Of a stretch of DNA of 64,000 nucleotides, positions 9,309-16,726 are shown in pieces. Under the pieces are notes generated by a model. The model made no database searches. It saw only the letters and a program-made list of their open reading frames with translations, and had not been told where the DNA came from. The first letter of the stretch is position 1; each line of letters opens with the position of its first letter. Position numbers and translations under genes: made by a program. Origin of the DNA: CBDCYS01 sp965226245 (GTDB lineage: Bacteria; Acidobacteriota; Terriglobia; Bryobacterales; UBA6623); NCBI GenBank assembly GCA_965226245.1, contig CBDDCL010000015.1:2852001-2916000 (forward strand). The letters run 5' to 3'.

Positions 9309-9346
9309 GAGATTCCGAGAGATTCCGAAGATTCCGAGATTCCGAG
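9309..9346. repeat. short tandem repeat of GATTCCGA
   Basis: Four near-adjacent copies of GATTCCGA, separated by 0-2 bases, lie between the degenerate IS1595 and an inverted-repeat element. No function is evident. Confidence 0.6.
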
Positions 9347-9522
9347 GGACAGTCACCTTAACTGGTACGCCGCACCCCAGGCAGAGTCACCTAACTAGCT
9401 ATAAAGCAATAACTTATGCTGATGAATCCGTGTCGGAAGCAGCAGTCGAAGGCAGAGGCCCTGGCGGGTAACCCCTTTGAATCATCGGGTCTTGAGATCT
9501 AAATTAATTAAGGTGACTGTCC
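9347..9522. repeat. 176-bp element bounded by GGACAGTCACCTTAA inverted repeats
   Basis: Perfect 15-bp inverted repeats lie at 9347-9361 and 9508-9522 around 146 bases without a coding frame. The same terminal core GGACAGTCACC bounds a shorter element at 14179-14255, so this looks like a small non-autonomous mobile or palindromic repeat family. No transposase with such ends was found in the window. Confidence 0.5.
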
Positions 9523-10187
9523 GAAAGCGCCGGGATAAACCGGCGGGGAGTAGGGGATGAAAGAGCCCCACAGTGAAGGAGTAGCGAACCACGCTGACCT
9601 CGAGTCATGCGCCGGCGATGGCGACGTCGCGGGTGAAGCGTTGACAGAGGCACTGGCGGGCCGCCTATCGAGCCGCGAAATACCTAGATTCGGGTGCCGA
9701 CCTTGTGGACAGAAGGGGAAGGCAACATCGAGCGTCGTGCTATCGCAAGCAGCGTGTGAACCCGGCGCGGTCGGAGAACCCGTGCACGTCAGGAAACTCC
9801 TCGCGCGAGAACCGGGAGACCTCGGAGGCGCCTGCCGCGAAGTGGCAGGCCGGTGGGGGAAGGCGACAGCCGCACGCCCCACGCGTACGCCGCCGAGGAG
9901 TCGGACCGGGCCGTAGTACCCGCGAAGGGTCCGAACAAGGGCGGGCAACCGTCGGCGGAGGATCTGGAGGGAAGGGCCGGGACCGAGGAGAACGTCGTCG
10001 GGTGCGCCACGGACCGCACACAGAGGCGGACAGGCCGTGCCCCAAGCGCTGGACGGCGTGCGGAGCGGAAGCTGTTGTCGGGCTTGCGCTGACGCCATTA
10101 TCCGAGGTAAGAGCCGTATGAGTCAACGCTCACGTACGGATCTGTGCGGGGGGTGCCGGGCGACCGGCATCCCTACCGCGACCCGAC
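9523..10187 (+). ncRNA. group II intron remnant without its reverse transcriptase ORF
   Basis: The 3' part holds a canonical domain V at about 10110-10143: AGCCG catalytic triad region, stem GAGCCGTATGAG pairing with CTCACGTACGGATC through the typical two-base bulge. It is followed by a domain VI-like hairpin (GGGTGCCGG GCGA CCGGCATCCC) and TACC-type 3' sequence. The preceding 580 bases match the layout of bacterial intron domain I; the frame through 9557-9916 (MKEPHSEGVANHADLES) is the pseudo-protein often mis-annotated from such RNA. The intron-encoded reverse transcriptase, normally over 1.2 kb, is missing: only about 50 bases separate the point where it would begin from domain V. The 5' end (GUGYG) is not recognisable and may be cut by the 176-bp element. 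Confidence 0.74.
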
Positions 10188-10262
10188 TTTCCCCGACTTT
10201 CCCCCGTATCGCGCGCCCGCCGTCAATCGCGTTCGCGCCGCCCTCTGCTGTAGAATTGAGTC

Positions 10263-10679
10263 GTGAGTTTCGACGAAGCTCAGACCTCCATTGAGCTCGC
10301 TTCAGAGCAGCTAGAAAAGGCCCAAACTGCGTACTGGGAACCCGCCGAACCTGCAGAATGCGTCACCTTTTCCTTCTACGCTTATGAGAACCTTGTTGTG
10401 GCAGCTGCTGAGGCCACTGGCCAGCGCTGGACTAAGAACCACAAAGATAAGGCAGAACTCGCGGCACGCCTTTGCAAAGAAGGCTTCCTGAAGACTGAGG
10501 TCAGCGACGAACTTTCAAGGCTCAATGACCTTCGGAAGGACGTATCCTACGGTGAGGCGGGATTTGACTTGGCGATGGAGGATCTTCAGGACCTCGTGTC
10601 CAATCTGGAGAGTTTTCACGACGAAGTCGTCGAGCTCGTAGAGTCCCTCCAAGCGCAAGAGGAGGAAGCCAGTGAGTGA
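10263..10679 (+). CDS. HEPN-like protein of a HEPN/MNT pair
   Basis: 138 residues, all helical, acidic; GTG start at 10263. The size and helical pattern (SIELASEQLEKAQTAYW, YAYENLVVAAAEATG, SRLNDLRKDVSYG) fit a HEPN domain, and it overlaps by 8 bases a nucleotidyltransferase gene, the classic HEPN/MNT arrangement. The RNase motif R-x(4-6)-H is not seen: the matching position reads LRKDVSYGE with no histidine. It may be a non-nuclease HEPN partner or a degenerate one. In related systems HEPN is the toxin and MNT the antitoxin; that role is inferred only. Confidence 0.6.
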   Translation: MSFDEAQTSIELASEQLEKAQTAYWEPAEPAECVTFSFYAYENLVVAAAEATGQRWTKNHKDKAELAARLCKEGFLKTEVSDELSRLNDLRKDVSYGEAGFDLAMEDLQDLVSNLESFHDEVVELVESLQAQEEEASE

Positions 10680-11490
10680 GAACAGGCTTCCACTCCAAAT
10701 CAGCGGCCTAGAAGATGTCCTCCGAACCGTAGACCGCTCGACGCAAGGCCCGGTTGTGCTCATCGGCTCATTTGCCAGAGGTGTTCCAACGCCGAGAAGC
10801 GATGTGGACTTGTTAGTCGTGAGCCAGCGTCCCCTTCGTTGGAAGACCCACTCCTCATCGTTTCACATTCAATTCATTCCCCGCGAGACCTTTCTCCAAC
10901 GGCTTGAGGCTGGTGATGATTTCGTGGCGTGGTGCGCTCGCTTTGGTATCTCCCTCCGGAATCGGGCTGAGTGGGAAAGCCTGACCCAAATCGCTACAGC
11001 TGAGGCGTGGCCAGATTGGCGCAAGAAGCTTCTCCACGCCTTACGTCGATTGTTCCTCAGCAATAAGCTGCACAAGCTTGGAGATACTCAGGCCGCGGCT
11101 GAAGAATTGCTATATGCAGCGAGCCATTGCGCCCGTGGACTCCTTCTCAGGGAGCGCCGCTTCCCACTGTCTAGACCGGAGCTCAGGAGTCAGCTCCCGG
11201 ACATCGGTTATCCTCATCTTGCTCTGTTGATTGCTAATCTCTCAGACAGTCCAAACAAGCAAACCATCACGCAGGGGATCCGATACATAAAGAAGCTCCT
11301 CGTGCATCTCGACAAAAGCGTCTACGAGTCCGAAATCGCAGCTCGGAAGTCCAAAGCTGCCACCAAGTCAACGCGACTGAGAATCTCTGCATTCCACAAG
11401 AGCCCTCGATCCAGAGAAGACTTAGCCCAGCAGCAACGCCGCACGTCCTCAAACACGAGAGTCTGCACGTCGTCGGGACAGAATCCTTAG
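10672..11490 (+). CDS. MNT-type nucleotidyltransferase-domain protein
   Basis: 272 residues, GTG start inside the end of the HEPN gene. The N-terminal half is a minimal nucleotidyltransferase: GSFARGVPTPRSDVDLLV holds the GS-x(10)-D-x-D metal site. The middle (LFLSNKLHKLGDTQAAAEE, LLYAASHCARGLLL) is a second helical, HEPN-like bundle, so the chain resembles an NTase plus helical-domain fusion. The C-terminal 40 residues are basic and low complexity. MNT antitoxins of HepT/MntA systems transfer AMP to the HEPN toxin; the same chemistry is plausible but unproven. Confidence 0.75.
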   Translation: MSENRLPLQISGLEDVLRTVDRSTQGPVVLIGSFARGVPTPRSDVDLLVVSQRPLRWKTHSSSFHIQFIPRETFLQRLEAGDDFVAWCARFGISLRNRAEWESLTQIATAEAWPDWRKKLLHALRRLFLSNKLHKLGDTQAAAEELLYAASHCARGLLLRERRFPLSRPELRSQLPDIGYPHLALLIANLSDSPNKQTITQGIRYIKKLLVHLDKSVYESEIAARKSKAATKSTRLRISAFHKSPRSREDLAQQQRRTSSNTRVCTSSGQNP

Positions 11491-11711
11491 CCGCGAATGC
11501 CCGATTACGGATTCGTCGAGCCCACCGTGGAGGGATGCGCTGCAAAACCCGCGTTGCCCGATAATAGCGTCTTATCAGGAGTTCTGGTCCGAGTTGGGTT
11601 TTCGCCCGTAGGGCACTCCAATCCCCAACACGACCCAAATCTACGACCGCCGCCAAGCGGCGGGTGGCGCCCAATATCGTGGAACCGATTTCGATTTGAG
11701 ACCCGTATTCG

Positions 11712-11840
11712 CTACTTCTTTACAGTCTGTTTGAAGGTAGTCTTTGGGTTGCTCTTAACCGTCGACTTCTTCACAAACCTGCCAGTGACGGCACTTTTGT
11801 TGACAGTACGCGTGCTTCGACTTCCTTTTCCTTTAGGCAT
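11712..11840 (-). CDS. small basic protein (42 aa), SAVTGRFV-type
   Basis: A 42-codon minus-strand gene, starting MPKGKGSRSTRTVN and containing SAVTGRFVKKSTVKSNPKTT. This motif (S-x-x-TGRFV-x(2)-S-x-V-x(3)-P-x-TT) belongs to a small basic protein family found in many bacteria, sometimes wrongly labelled as multidrug transporter; its function is unknown. A strong Shine-Dalgarno AAAGGAG lies 9 bases before the ATG. It follows a damaged DUF1883 gene on the same strand. The opposite-strand frame here looks like a shadow. Confidence 0.66.
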   Translation of the reverse strand: MPKGKGSRSTRTVNKSAVTGRFVKKSTVKSNPKTTFKQTVKK

Positions 11841-11858
11841 TTTTTGAGTCTCCTTTCT

Positions 11859-12147
11859 TCAACAAGTGATTGTTCGAATCGACGCCCTCACCTGACCGGC
11901 GTAGCCTCCGAGGTCGATCGCCAGGTTCCAATGGCCGGGCCGCGGCGGCCGCAGGCGGACAGGCGATTGTTTGGCTAAGCCACCGTAGTACCGGTGCTCT
12001 TGGCCCCCGCGGTATTTCGAAAAATTGATGTCATCTAGCAGGCGAACGTTGGCGAGCGAGACCTCGACCACGTCATGCCTGCCGATCGAGCGAGACCTCG
12101 ACCACGTCATTGAGGCCGAGATGGAGATCGTAGTGTAGATACTTCAT
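11859..12147 (-). pseudogene. DUF1883 domain protein broken by a short duplication
   Basis: The true start is ATG 12147 (MKYLHYDLHLGLNDVVEVSL) with GGAGGGG upstream. After about 24 codons the frame hits TGA because a 24-bp block (12087-12110) is repeated at 12053-12076, an offset of 34 bases that shifts the frame. The rest (NVRLLDDINFSKYR, HRYYGGLAKQSPVRLR, GHWNLAIDLGGYAG) is an intact DUF1883 domain in the next frame, which can also be read from the ATG inside the repeat as 83 codons. DUF1883 proteins are small beta-rich proteins of unknown function that sometimes occur fused to TIR domains. Confidence 0.76.
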
Positions 12148-12164
12148 GTCGGTAGGTCCCCTCC

Positions 12165-12485
12165 TTAAGCCGCCTGCACTGCACACGTCCAATTAGGCCA
12201 GTTGTCGGCTTTGTGTCGGTTGTTTTGCCATTGCAGCGGCTGCAGGTTGGTCAAGTGGTCTGTGCCGCCGCCGGCGACCGGCCTCACGTGATCTACTTCC
12301 CAGCCGCATTGAGTTGTTTGCCCGTACGACCAACGATGCACCCACGCACCGCAAGCATCCTTGCGGTAGAGGTTGGGGTTGTAACCCGCAACAGTCTGAC
12401 CCTTTTCCCAAACTGCTTGAACAGTGGCCAGATCGAAGCTTGAACTGTGCGTTGTTGTGTTTCGAGTTCTGGTTTTTAGAATCAT
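12165..12485 (-). CDS. HNH endonuclease-like protein
   Basis: 106 residues from ATG 12485, chosen because AGAGGAAAG lies 7 bases upstream and a sigma70-like promoter ends about 75 bases upstream; longer starts have no such support. The HNH finger is clear: RKDACGAWVHR, then GWEVDHVRPVAGGG with the D-H pair, then NLQPLQWQNNRHK with the final N and H. Such short HNH proteins nick or cut DNA; many are phage or mobile-element derived. It is divergent from the XRE gene and shares operator-like sequences with it. Confidence 0.77.
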   Translation of the reverse strand: MILKTRTRNTTTHSSSFDLATVQAVWEKGQTVAGYNPNLYRKDACGAWVHRWSYGQTTQCGWEVDHVRPVAGGGTDHLTNLQPLQWQNNRHKADNWPNWTCAVQAA

Positions 12486-12559
12486 TGAGAGACTTTCCTC
12501 TAGCGAAGTGTCGCTGTTTAAAAAGGAGGGCTCCAAAGATGGGCCCTTTCCGCACCTTC

Positions 12560-12588
12560 AGTGTAGCAAGCACTGCTTGATATAGCAA
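12560..12588 (-). promoter_or_regulatory. promoter of the HNH gene with overlapping palindrome
   Basis: On the minus strand, -35 TTGCTA (12588-12583) and -10 TACACT (12565-12560) are spaced by 17 bases. The spacer contains the perfect palindrome CAAGCA-C-TGCTTG (12567-12579), a likely repressor site. Confidence 0.56.
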
Positions 12589-12602
12589 GCACCAAAGAGC
12601 GG

Positions 12603-12634
12603 CGCTTGCTTGAGCAAGCGATTTGCGCCATACT
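12603..12634 (+). promoter_or_regulatory. promoter/operator of the XRE-ImmA operon
   Basis: -35 TTGCTT (12606-12611) and -10 CATACT (12629-12634) are spaced by 17 bases. The palindrome CGCTTGC-TTGA-GCAAGCG (12603-12620) covers the -35 box. It shares the GCTTG/CAAGC half-site with the palindrome in the HNH promoter, so the XRE protein may repress both directions. Confidence 0.55.
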
Positions 12635-12650
12635 AGAAATGTGGAGGGCT

Positions 12651-13022
12651 ATGAGCGATCAGCTAGGAAAGGAACTGCGGAGCATCCGCCACTTGCGGGG
12701 TCTGAGCCTTCGGCAGGTGGAGCAGCGAACAGAAATTTCCAATGCGTACCTGTCCCAACTTGAAACGGGAGCAGCAGATAACCCCTCGCCGCGCGTCTTG
12801 CACAAGCTTGCTGAGGCGTACGACGTTCCCTACGAGTCCTTGATGAGAACAGCCGGATTCCTCGTCCCCCAAAAGAAGTCGACATCTGGCCACTCCAAAA
12901 AGTCCGTAACAGCCCTGCAGGCTGCTTTGATGAGCGTGGAACTTACTGAGGAGGAGGAAGAGCAGGTCGCCAAGTATATCGAGTTCCTCAGGCTGCAGCG
13001 AAAACAGGACCGGGAGGGGTGA
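12651..13022 (+). CDS. XRE-family transcriptional regulator
   Basis: 123 residues from ATG 12651, preceded by GGAGGG at the right distance; upstream in-frame starts lack a ribosome site. The HTH_3 domain covers about residues 5-65 (LRSIRHLRGLSLRQVEQRT, then SNAYLSQLETG as recognition helix). The C-terminus (ELTEEEEEQVAKYIEFLRLQ) is the helical tail typical of regulators paired with ImmA-type peptidases. It lies 9 bases before that peptidase gene and is probably autoregulatory through the palindrome in its own promoter. Confidence 0.9.
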   Translation: MSDQLGKELRSIRHLRGLSLRQVEQRTEISNAYLSQLETGAADNPSPRVLHKLAEAYDVPYESLMRTAGFLVPQKKSTSGHSKKSVTALQAALMSVELTEEEEEQVAKYIEFLRLQRKQDREG

Positions 13023-13031
13023 GTAGAGTTC

Positions 13032-13964
13032 ATGCCAGCGTACCCAGCCGCAGTACTTTCGCCAATCGAAGACAGACGAGACCTTCGTAGGCTCGCTCAA
13101 CGAAAGCTTCGAGACGCATCTGCTTTGGGTGAGTTGCCGACGCCCATCGATTGGTTGATCGAAGAATCGAGAATCTACGAGGTCCAAGATCCCGAGGATG
13201 CTAAGGAGCGTTTTCTTAGCACCATTACTGAGAATGCACGCCGCATCTTTGCTTCCGCATGGAACAAAGTTCGCGGGATCGCTGACCTCCGAGAAGATGT
13301 CATCTACGTACCAGCGCTAGGGAAGCCAAGGCGTGAGTTTTTTGCGAAGTGTCACGAATATGCGCACGAGGTGATACCCTGGCACCGCGTGCAGGGAACC
13401 CGCGTCTACAAAGACGACGATGAAACCCTTCGTCTCGACTTACGCCCTGATAAGAAAGACCTGTTCGAGGGGGAAGCCAACTACTTCGCATCTGAAATCA
13501 TCTTTCAAGGCCGACGATTTCGCGAAAGAAGCTTGAGCTACCGTCCCACCTTCGATGCCATCTTCACGCTGGCAAACGACCACGGAGCATCGACGCACTC
13601 CACTCTTCGGAAGTTTGTCGAGGAACATGACGAGCCCCTGCTGGCAGTTCCGTATTGGCCAAGCAACTACTACATCGACGAATTGGGACATGCAGTCCTG
13701 AAACGTGGCCGACCGATCGTCTCGAAATCGTTCCGCACGAGGTACGCTGACATAGAATTGCCCGAGGCTATCACCTCAGACCATCCCTGGGCCAGTGCGA
13801 GGGGCGAGGATACTCACGTCGGGGATTCCATCCACATCACCTGCGGGGCTAAACAGCGGCGATTTGAATGGCAGTCATGGTGGAACACCTATTCTCTACT
13901 CATACTCCTCAGGCGACCACCCGCCCTCAGCATTGTTCGGAGCCTATCGCACAAGACTTGCTAA
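13032..13964 (+). CDS. ImmA/IrrE-family metallopeptidase
   Basis: 310 residues with the zinc site HEYAH in CHEYAHEVIPWH, and the later glu in EGEANYFASEIIF that completes the gluzincin-like triad. The C-terminal 120 residues form a second domain (SKSFRTRYADIELP). ImmA proteins cleave or destabilise their partner XRE repressor on DNA damage or mobile-element cues, and here that partner is encoded just upstream. The extreme C-terminus (SIVRSLSHKTC) looks unlike the family, so a late frameshift cannot be excluded. Confidence 0.82.
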   Translation: MPAYPAAVLSPIEDRRDLRRLAQRKLRDASALGELPTPIDWLIEESRIYEVQDPEDAKERFLSTITENARRIFASAWNKVRGIADLREDVIYVPALGKPRREFFAKCHEYAHEVIPWHRVQGTRVYKDDDETLRLDLRPDKKDLFEGEANYFASEIIFQGRRFRERSLSYRPTFDAIFTLANDHGASTHSTLRKFVEEHDEPLLAVPYWPSNYYIDELGHAVLKRGRPIVSKSFRTRYADIELPEAITSDHPWASARGEDTHVGDSIHITCGAKQRRFEWQSWWNTYSLLILLRRPPALSIVRSLSHKTC

Positions 13965-14908
13965 TCGCGATCCGCTACTACCTCTCGCCGGAAATGGCCG
14001 CTGGGAGGGGCTCCCGGGCGCGGTGAAACACTATTCCCAGTAGTGTTTGACTAAGGCTGTCAAAACTCACAGCAGAGAAAATCGGCGGTTGCGTTTGGCC
14101 AGATTCGGATCGCGAAGCCGGTTGAAATGGGCTGAGGCTGATGGAGAGCTGATGGGAGCTGATGGGGACGGAGCTGATGGGGACAGTCACCGGGTTTTAT
14201 TGTCAACTCTTGCGGAATCGCCTGCAGCAGCCCCGAAAACCTGGTGACTGTCCCCGCCGGGAGCCGAAGAGTCCGTCCCGACAACAATCCCTGCGTCGCG
14301 TGGCTGTCTCGCTCATAGGAAAAGCGGGGACGCTACGACTTTTCGATGGACGCATGGCAAAGCCAACCGAGCAGCGAAAGGGAAACACGACCAAAGCGAA
14401 CCCAACTCCTCAGTAATCCGCTGCCCCAAACCTCTTCAACGCCTTCAGTAGCGCCGGCTGGCTACCCTGGGAGCGTGCCGCGCCAGCATTCGCGTCCGAA
14501 ATGATACCGGCCGACTCTCACCCGATCCAGCCTTAACCTCCCCCTGGATGCTCAAGGCTCGTACGCCAAGCGGCGGCGAGCCGTTCAGCCGCGAACTCCC
14601 CACCAACGGCCGAACCGGCTACCGGCGCGCCACTTTGGCCCCAAAACACCGCTCCCCCCCCAGAACCGCAAATCACCCCAACTCAGTCACGGATAATTTG
14701 TGAATATAGTCCCTTTGTTTTCAACAGGATTACCCACCGCCCGCAAGGAATCCCAAGATCGGCTTGTTATCCTAAAAGCGGCAAAACCAACAATGACTCA
14801 GTTGCAACATAAAGGAGAGGACAACCATTCCACGGCCTCAGCGGGACCCAAAAGCCAGAAAGCCTCTCACAGACTCTCAAATACTCTCATTGAAAAAAGT
14901 CAACCCTT
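13965..14908. other. non-coding stretch with repeats
   Basis: No convincing gene. At 14137-14181 the phrase GAGCTGATGGG recurs several times, leading into the inverted-repeat element at 14179-14255. From about 14400 to 14690 the plus strand is strongly C-rich and G-poor. From 14690 an AT-richer stretch (AGTCACGGATAATTT, GTTTTCAACAGG) precedes the helix-turn-helix gene and resembles the stretch at 16060-16110. A 70-codon frame at 14700-14912 ends on the start codon of that gene (ATGA) but has no family resemblance. Confidence 0.5.
14179..14255. repeat. 77-bp hairpin element with GGGGACAGTCACC ends
   Basis: Inverted repeats of 20 bp (14179-14198 and 14236-14255) differ at one base and enclose 37 bases. 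The termini share GGACAGTCACC with the 176-bp element at 9347-9522, implying a common repeat family. Confidence 0.6.
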
Positions 14909-15289
14909 ATGAATGAACAACTTACGACCCTACAGAACAAGACCATTGAAGCTCTTTTGCTAACGAATACGATCGATAGAGCGGCAAAGAGAGCAAATGT
15001 GAGTGAAGCATCCATTTATCGCTGGATGAAACAGGAAAGCTTCCAGACTGCCCTAAGAAAAGCCCGGCGGGACATTCTTGCCCACACCACCACCCGCCTC
15101 CAGCAAATGAGCGTTCGCGCCCTCGACACGCTCGAGAACGTGATGGACGACCAGAAAGCCTCCTCTGCCAGCCGAGTCAGCGCATCGCGCTTGGCCATGG
15201 AAATGATGTACCGAGGCGCCGCCATCGACGACATCATCGAACGACTCAAAACCGTCGAAGGGAAACAGTTGAGCCATCAGAATGGATGA
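14909..15289 (+). CDS. phBC6A51-type helix-turn-helix protein
   Basis: 126 residues. The N-terminal half is a terminase-small-subunit-like HTH (TIDRAAKRANVSEASIYRWM); it is followed by a long amphipathic helix (ARRDILAHTTTRLQQMSVRA) and the pattern SASRVSASRLAMEMMYRGA typical of phBC6A51-family proteins. Such genes occur singly in many Acidobacteria and Firmicutes genomes and their role is unknown; a phage packaging origin is plausible. No ribosome site is visible. A 72-codon frame (15282-15500) overlaps its end but looks non-coding after 20 codons. Confidence 0.62.
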   Translation: MNEQLTTLQNKTIEALLLTNTIDRAAKRANVSEASIYRWMKQESFQTALRKARRDILAHTTTRLQQMSVRALDTLENVMDDQKASSASRVSASRLAMEMMYRGAAIDDIIERLKTVEGKQLSHQNG

Positions 15290-16726
15290 CAAGCAGCAGA
15301 AAGCCCTGGAAAGCAACTTCAGAGCCGCGGGCGGAAGCCCGCGGTCAAGCGCCCGGAAGCCTGCGTGTCAAGTGCAGCAGAGTCACAAGGGAAACCGGGA
15401 CAGCCTCAGTTTCCAGTTTCAGGACCTCCGAGAGTACGGCTACGACGGCGCCAGCCGCCTTCAGAAGATCAGAGAACATCGCTCGGCCTCGCTAGGCTGA
15501 TCCGGACGGGTGCGCTCCGGCGGTGGTAACCCCTGGAACCCCGCGCTTTAGCCTGCGCCGCCCTGACGTGGCGCGCGCCTCCTGGCGGGCCGCGTCGGCC
15601 TCTGGGCCGGCGTCGCATCGACACTTCTAACTACCCCTGTGTTAGCCCGCCGGGATCGGCGCCAGTCGATATCCGAGCTTGCAGCCACGAGCTCGAACCC
15701 GGTTCCTTCACCGCCTTGACTCGCGAACGCGAGCCCGTCGCTCATCTCGGCGCAAGGCCGGCCCACCGGCCTTGCGGGGCCTGGGGCGGGCGAGAAAACC
15801 AGCCGTTCCCAACGACTGGTTCCATCCCAATCCGCGAACTCCGCGGGGATACCTCTTCGAAAAACAAGAAAGTCGGGGGGCCAAGCTGCGACCTTCCACA
15901 AATTCGCACCCGCCAACCCACGGGAAAGACGGAACCACTCCAATTACACCCAGGAACGCCCCGAATCACTGCAAAAACTGTAATCCAACCCCAATCCGCC
16001 CGTCCGCGCCGCATCGCGAGAGCCCCCGATCTCCCCAATATCCCAACAGCCCAAAACCAGTCACGGATTTTAAAATAAACTATCTCCCGTGTTTTCAATA
16101 GATTCTTACGGTCAACCCGAAAACGCACCCCCTCGATTTGCTACCCTGAGATCAGTGGATCAAACGATGAAAAATCGTCATCATGAAAGAAACGATCACG
16201 CGCAATGGGCTCTGGCGGACCCAAAAACGCTGAAACCCTGCAGTTTTCTGCAGAAAACTGCAATTGGATAGTTAACTTGTTGATACAAAACAACTTATAG
16301 AAACCGTCTCCACTGAGCCATGCACGAGAGCTGCACTCCTTTCGCAAGCCAATCGCTCGGAAAGCCCCGCAAGCCGGTTTTCTCACCGCGTGGTGGGACC
16401 GAATGCGTGAGAGGCGCCTCAGTCCGTGGCGCGCGCCTCCCGCCGGGCAGCCTCGGCCTTCGGGCCGGCGTCGTCTCTTTGGTCGAGCACGCCAAACCAG
16501 CGCAAGGCAGTGTTGGCGGGCCTCGCCCGCGCTTCGGCCGTCAAGCTGTGAGAAAAGCGGGTTAGAGGGCCATGGCGACAGCTCAATTATCCCAGATGGA
16601 TGATCCTGCCTGACGGGGCTGGGCTTTATCAATGGGCTAACCAACTACCAGACCGATGGCTCCTAACGGTTTCATGCCACCATTCCGAGTGTTCTAGTAC
16701 ACTAAGTCGGAATTGGAGGCTGGCAA
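15290..16726. other. non-coding stretch, decayed second copy of the upstream module
   Basis: No intact gene seen in about 1.4 kb. Two related GC-rich blocks (15573-15618 and 16428-16473, both containing GTGGCGCGCGCCTCC and GGGCCGGCGTCG) occur. From 15880 to 16090 the strand is C-rich, and 16060-16250 repeats in degenerate form the leader of the helix-turn-helix gene (AGTCACGGAT, TGTTTTCAA, then GCGGACCCAAAA matching GCGGGACCCAAAA at 14840). It appears to be the relic of a duplicated phBC6A51 unit. The DUF1080 gene has GGAGG seven bases before its ATG. Confidence 0.5.
16239..16262. repeat. 24-bp perfect palindrome
   Basis: TGCAGTTTTCTG followed by its exact reverse complement, with no spacer. 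It lies in non-coding DNA; it could be a recombination remnant or a protein-binding site. Confidence 0.6.

Noticed and set aside
8265..9313. Target duplication of the degenerate IS1595
   Set aside because: Flanks ATTGCCAA and ACCGAGAT do not match at any sensible offset.
9309..9346. CRISPR array from GATTCCGA repeats
   Set aside because: Repeats are too short, adjacent and lack unique spacers.
9557..9916. 119-codon frame in the group II intron
   Set aside because: The residue pattern is the well-known pseudo-protein produced by translating conserved intron domain I RNA, not a gene.
15282..15500. 72-codon frame after the phBC6A51 gene
   Set aside because: Overlaps the stop and begins plausibly (MDDKQQKALESNF), but the rest is low-complexity with no ribosome site; evidence is too thin.
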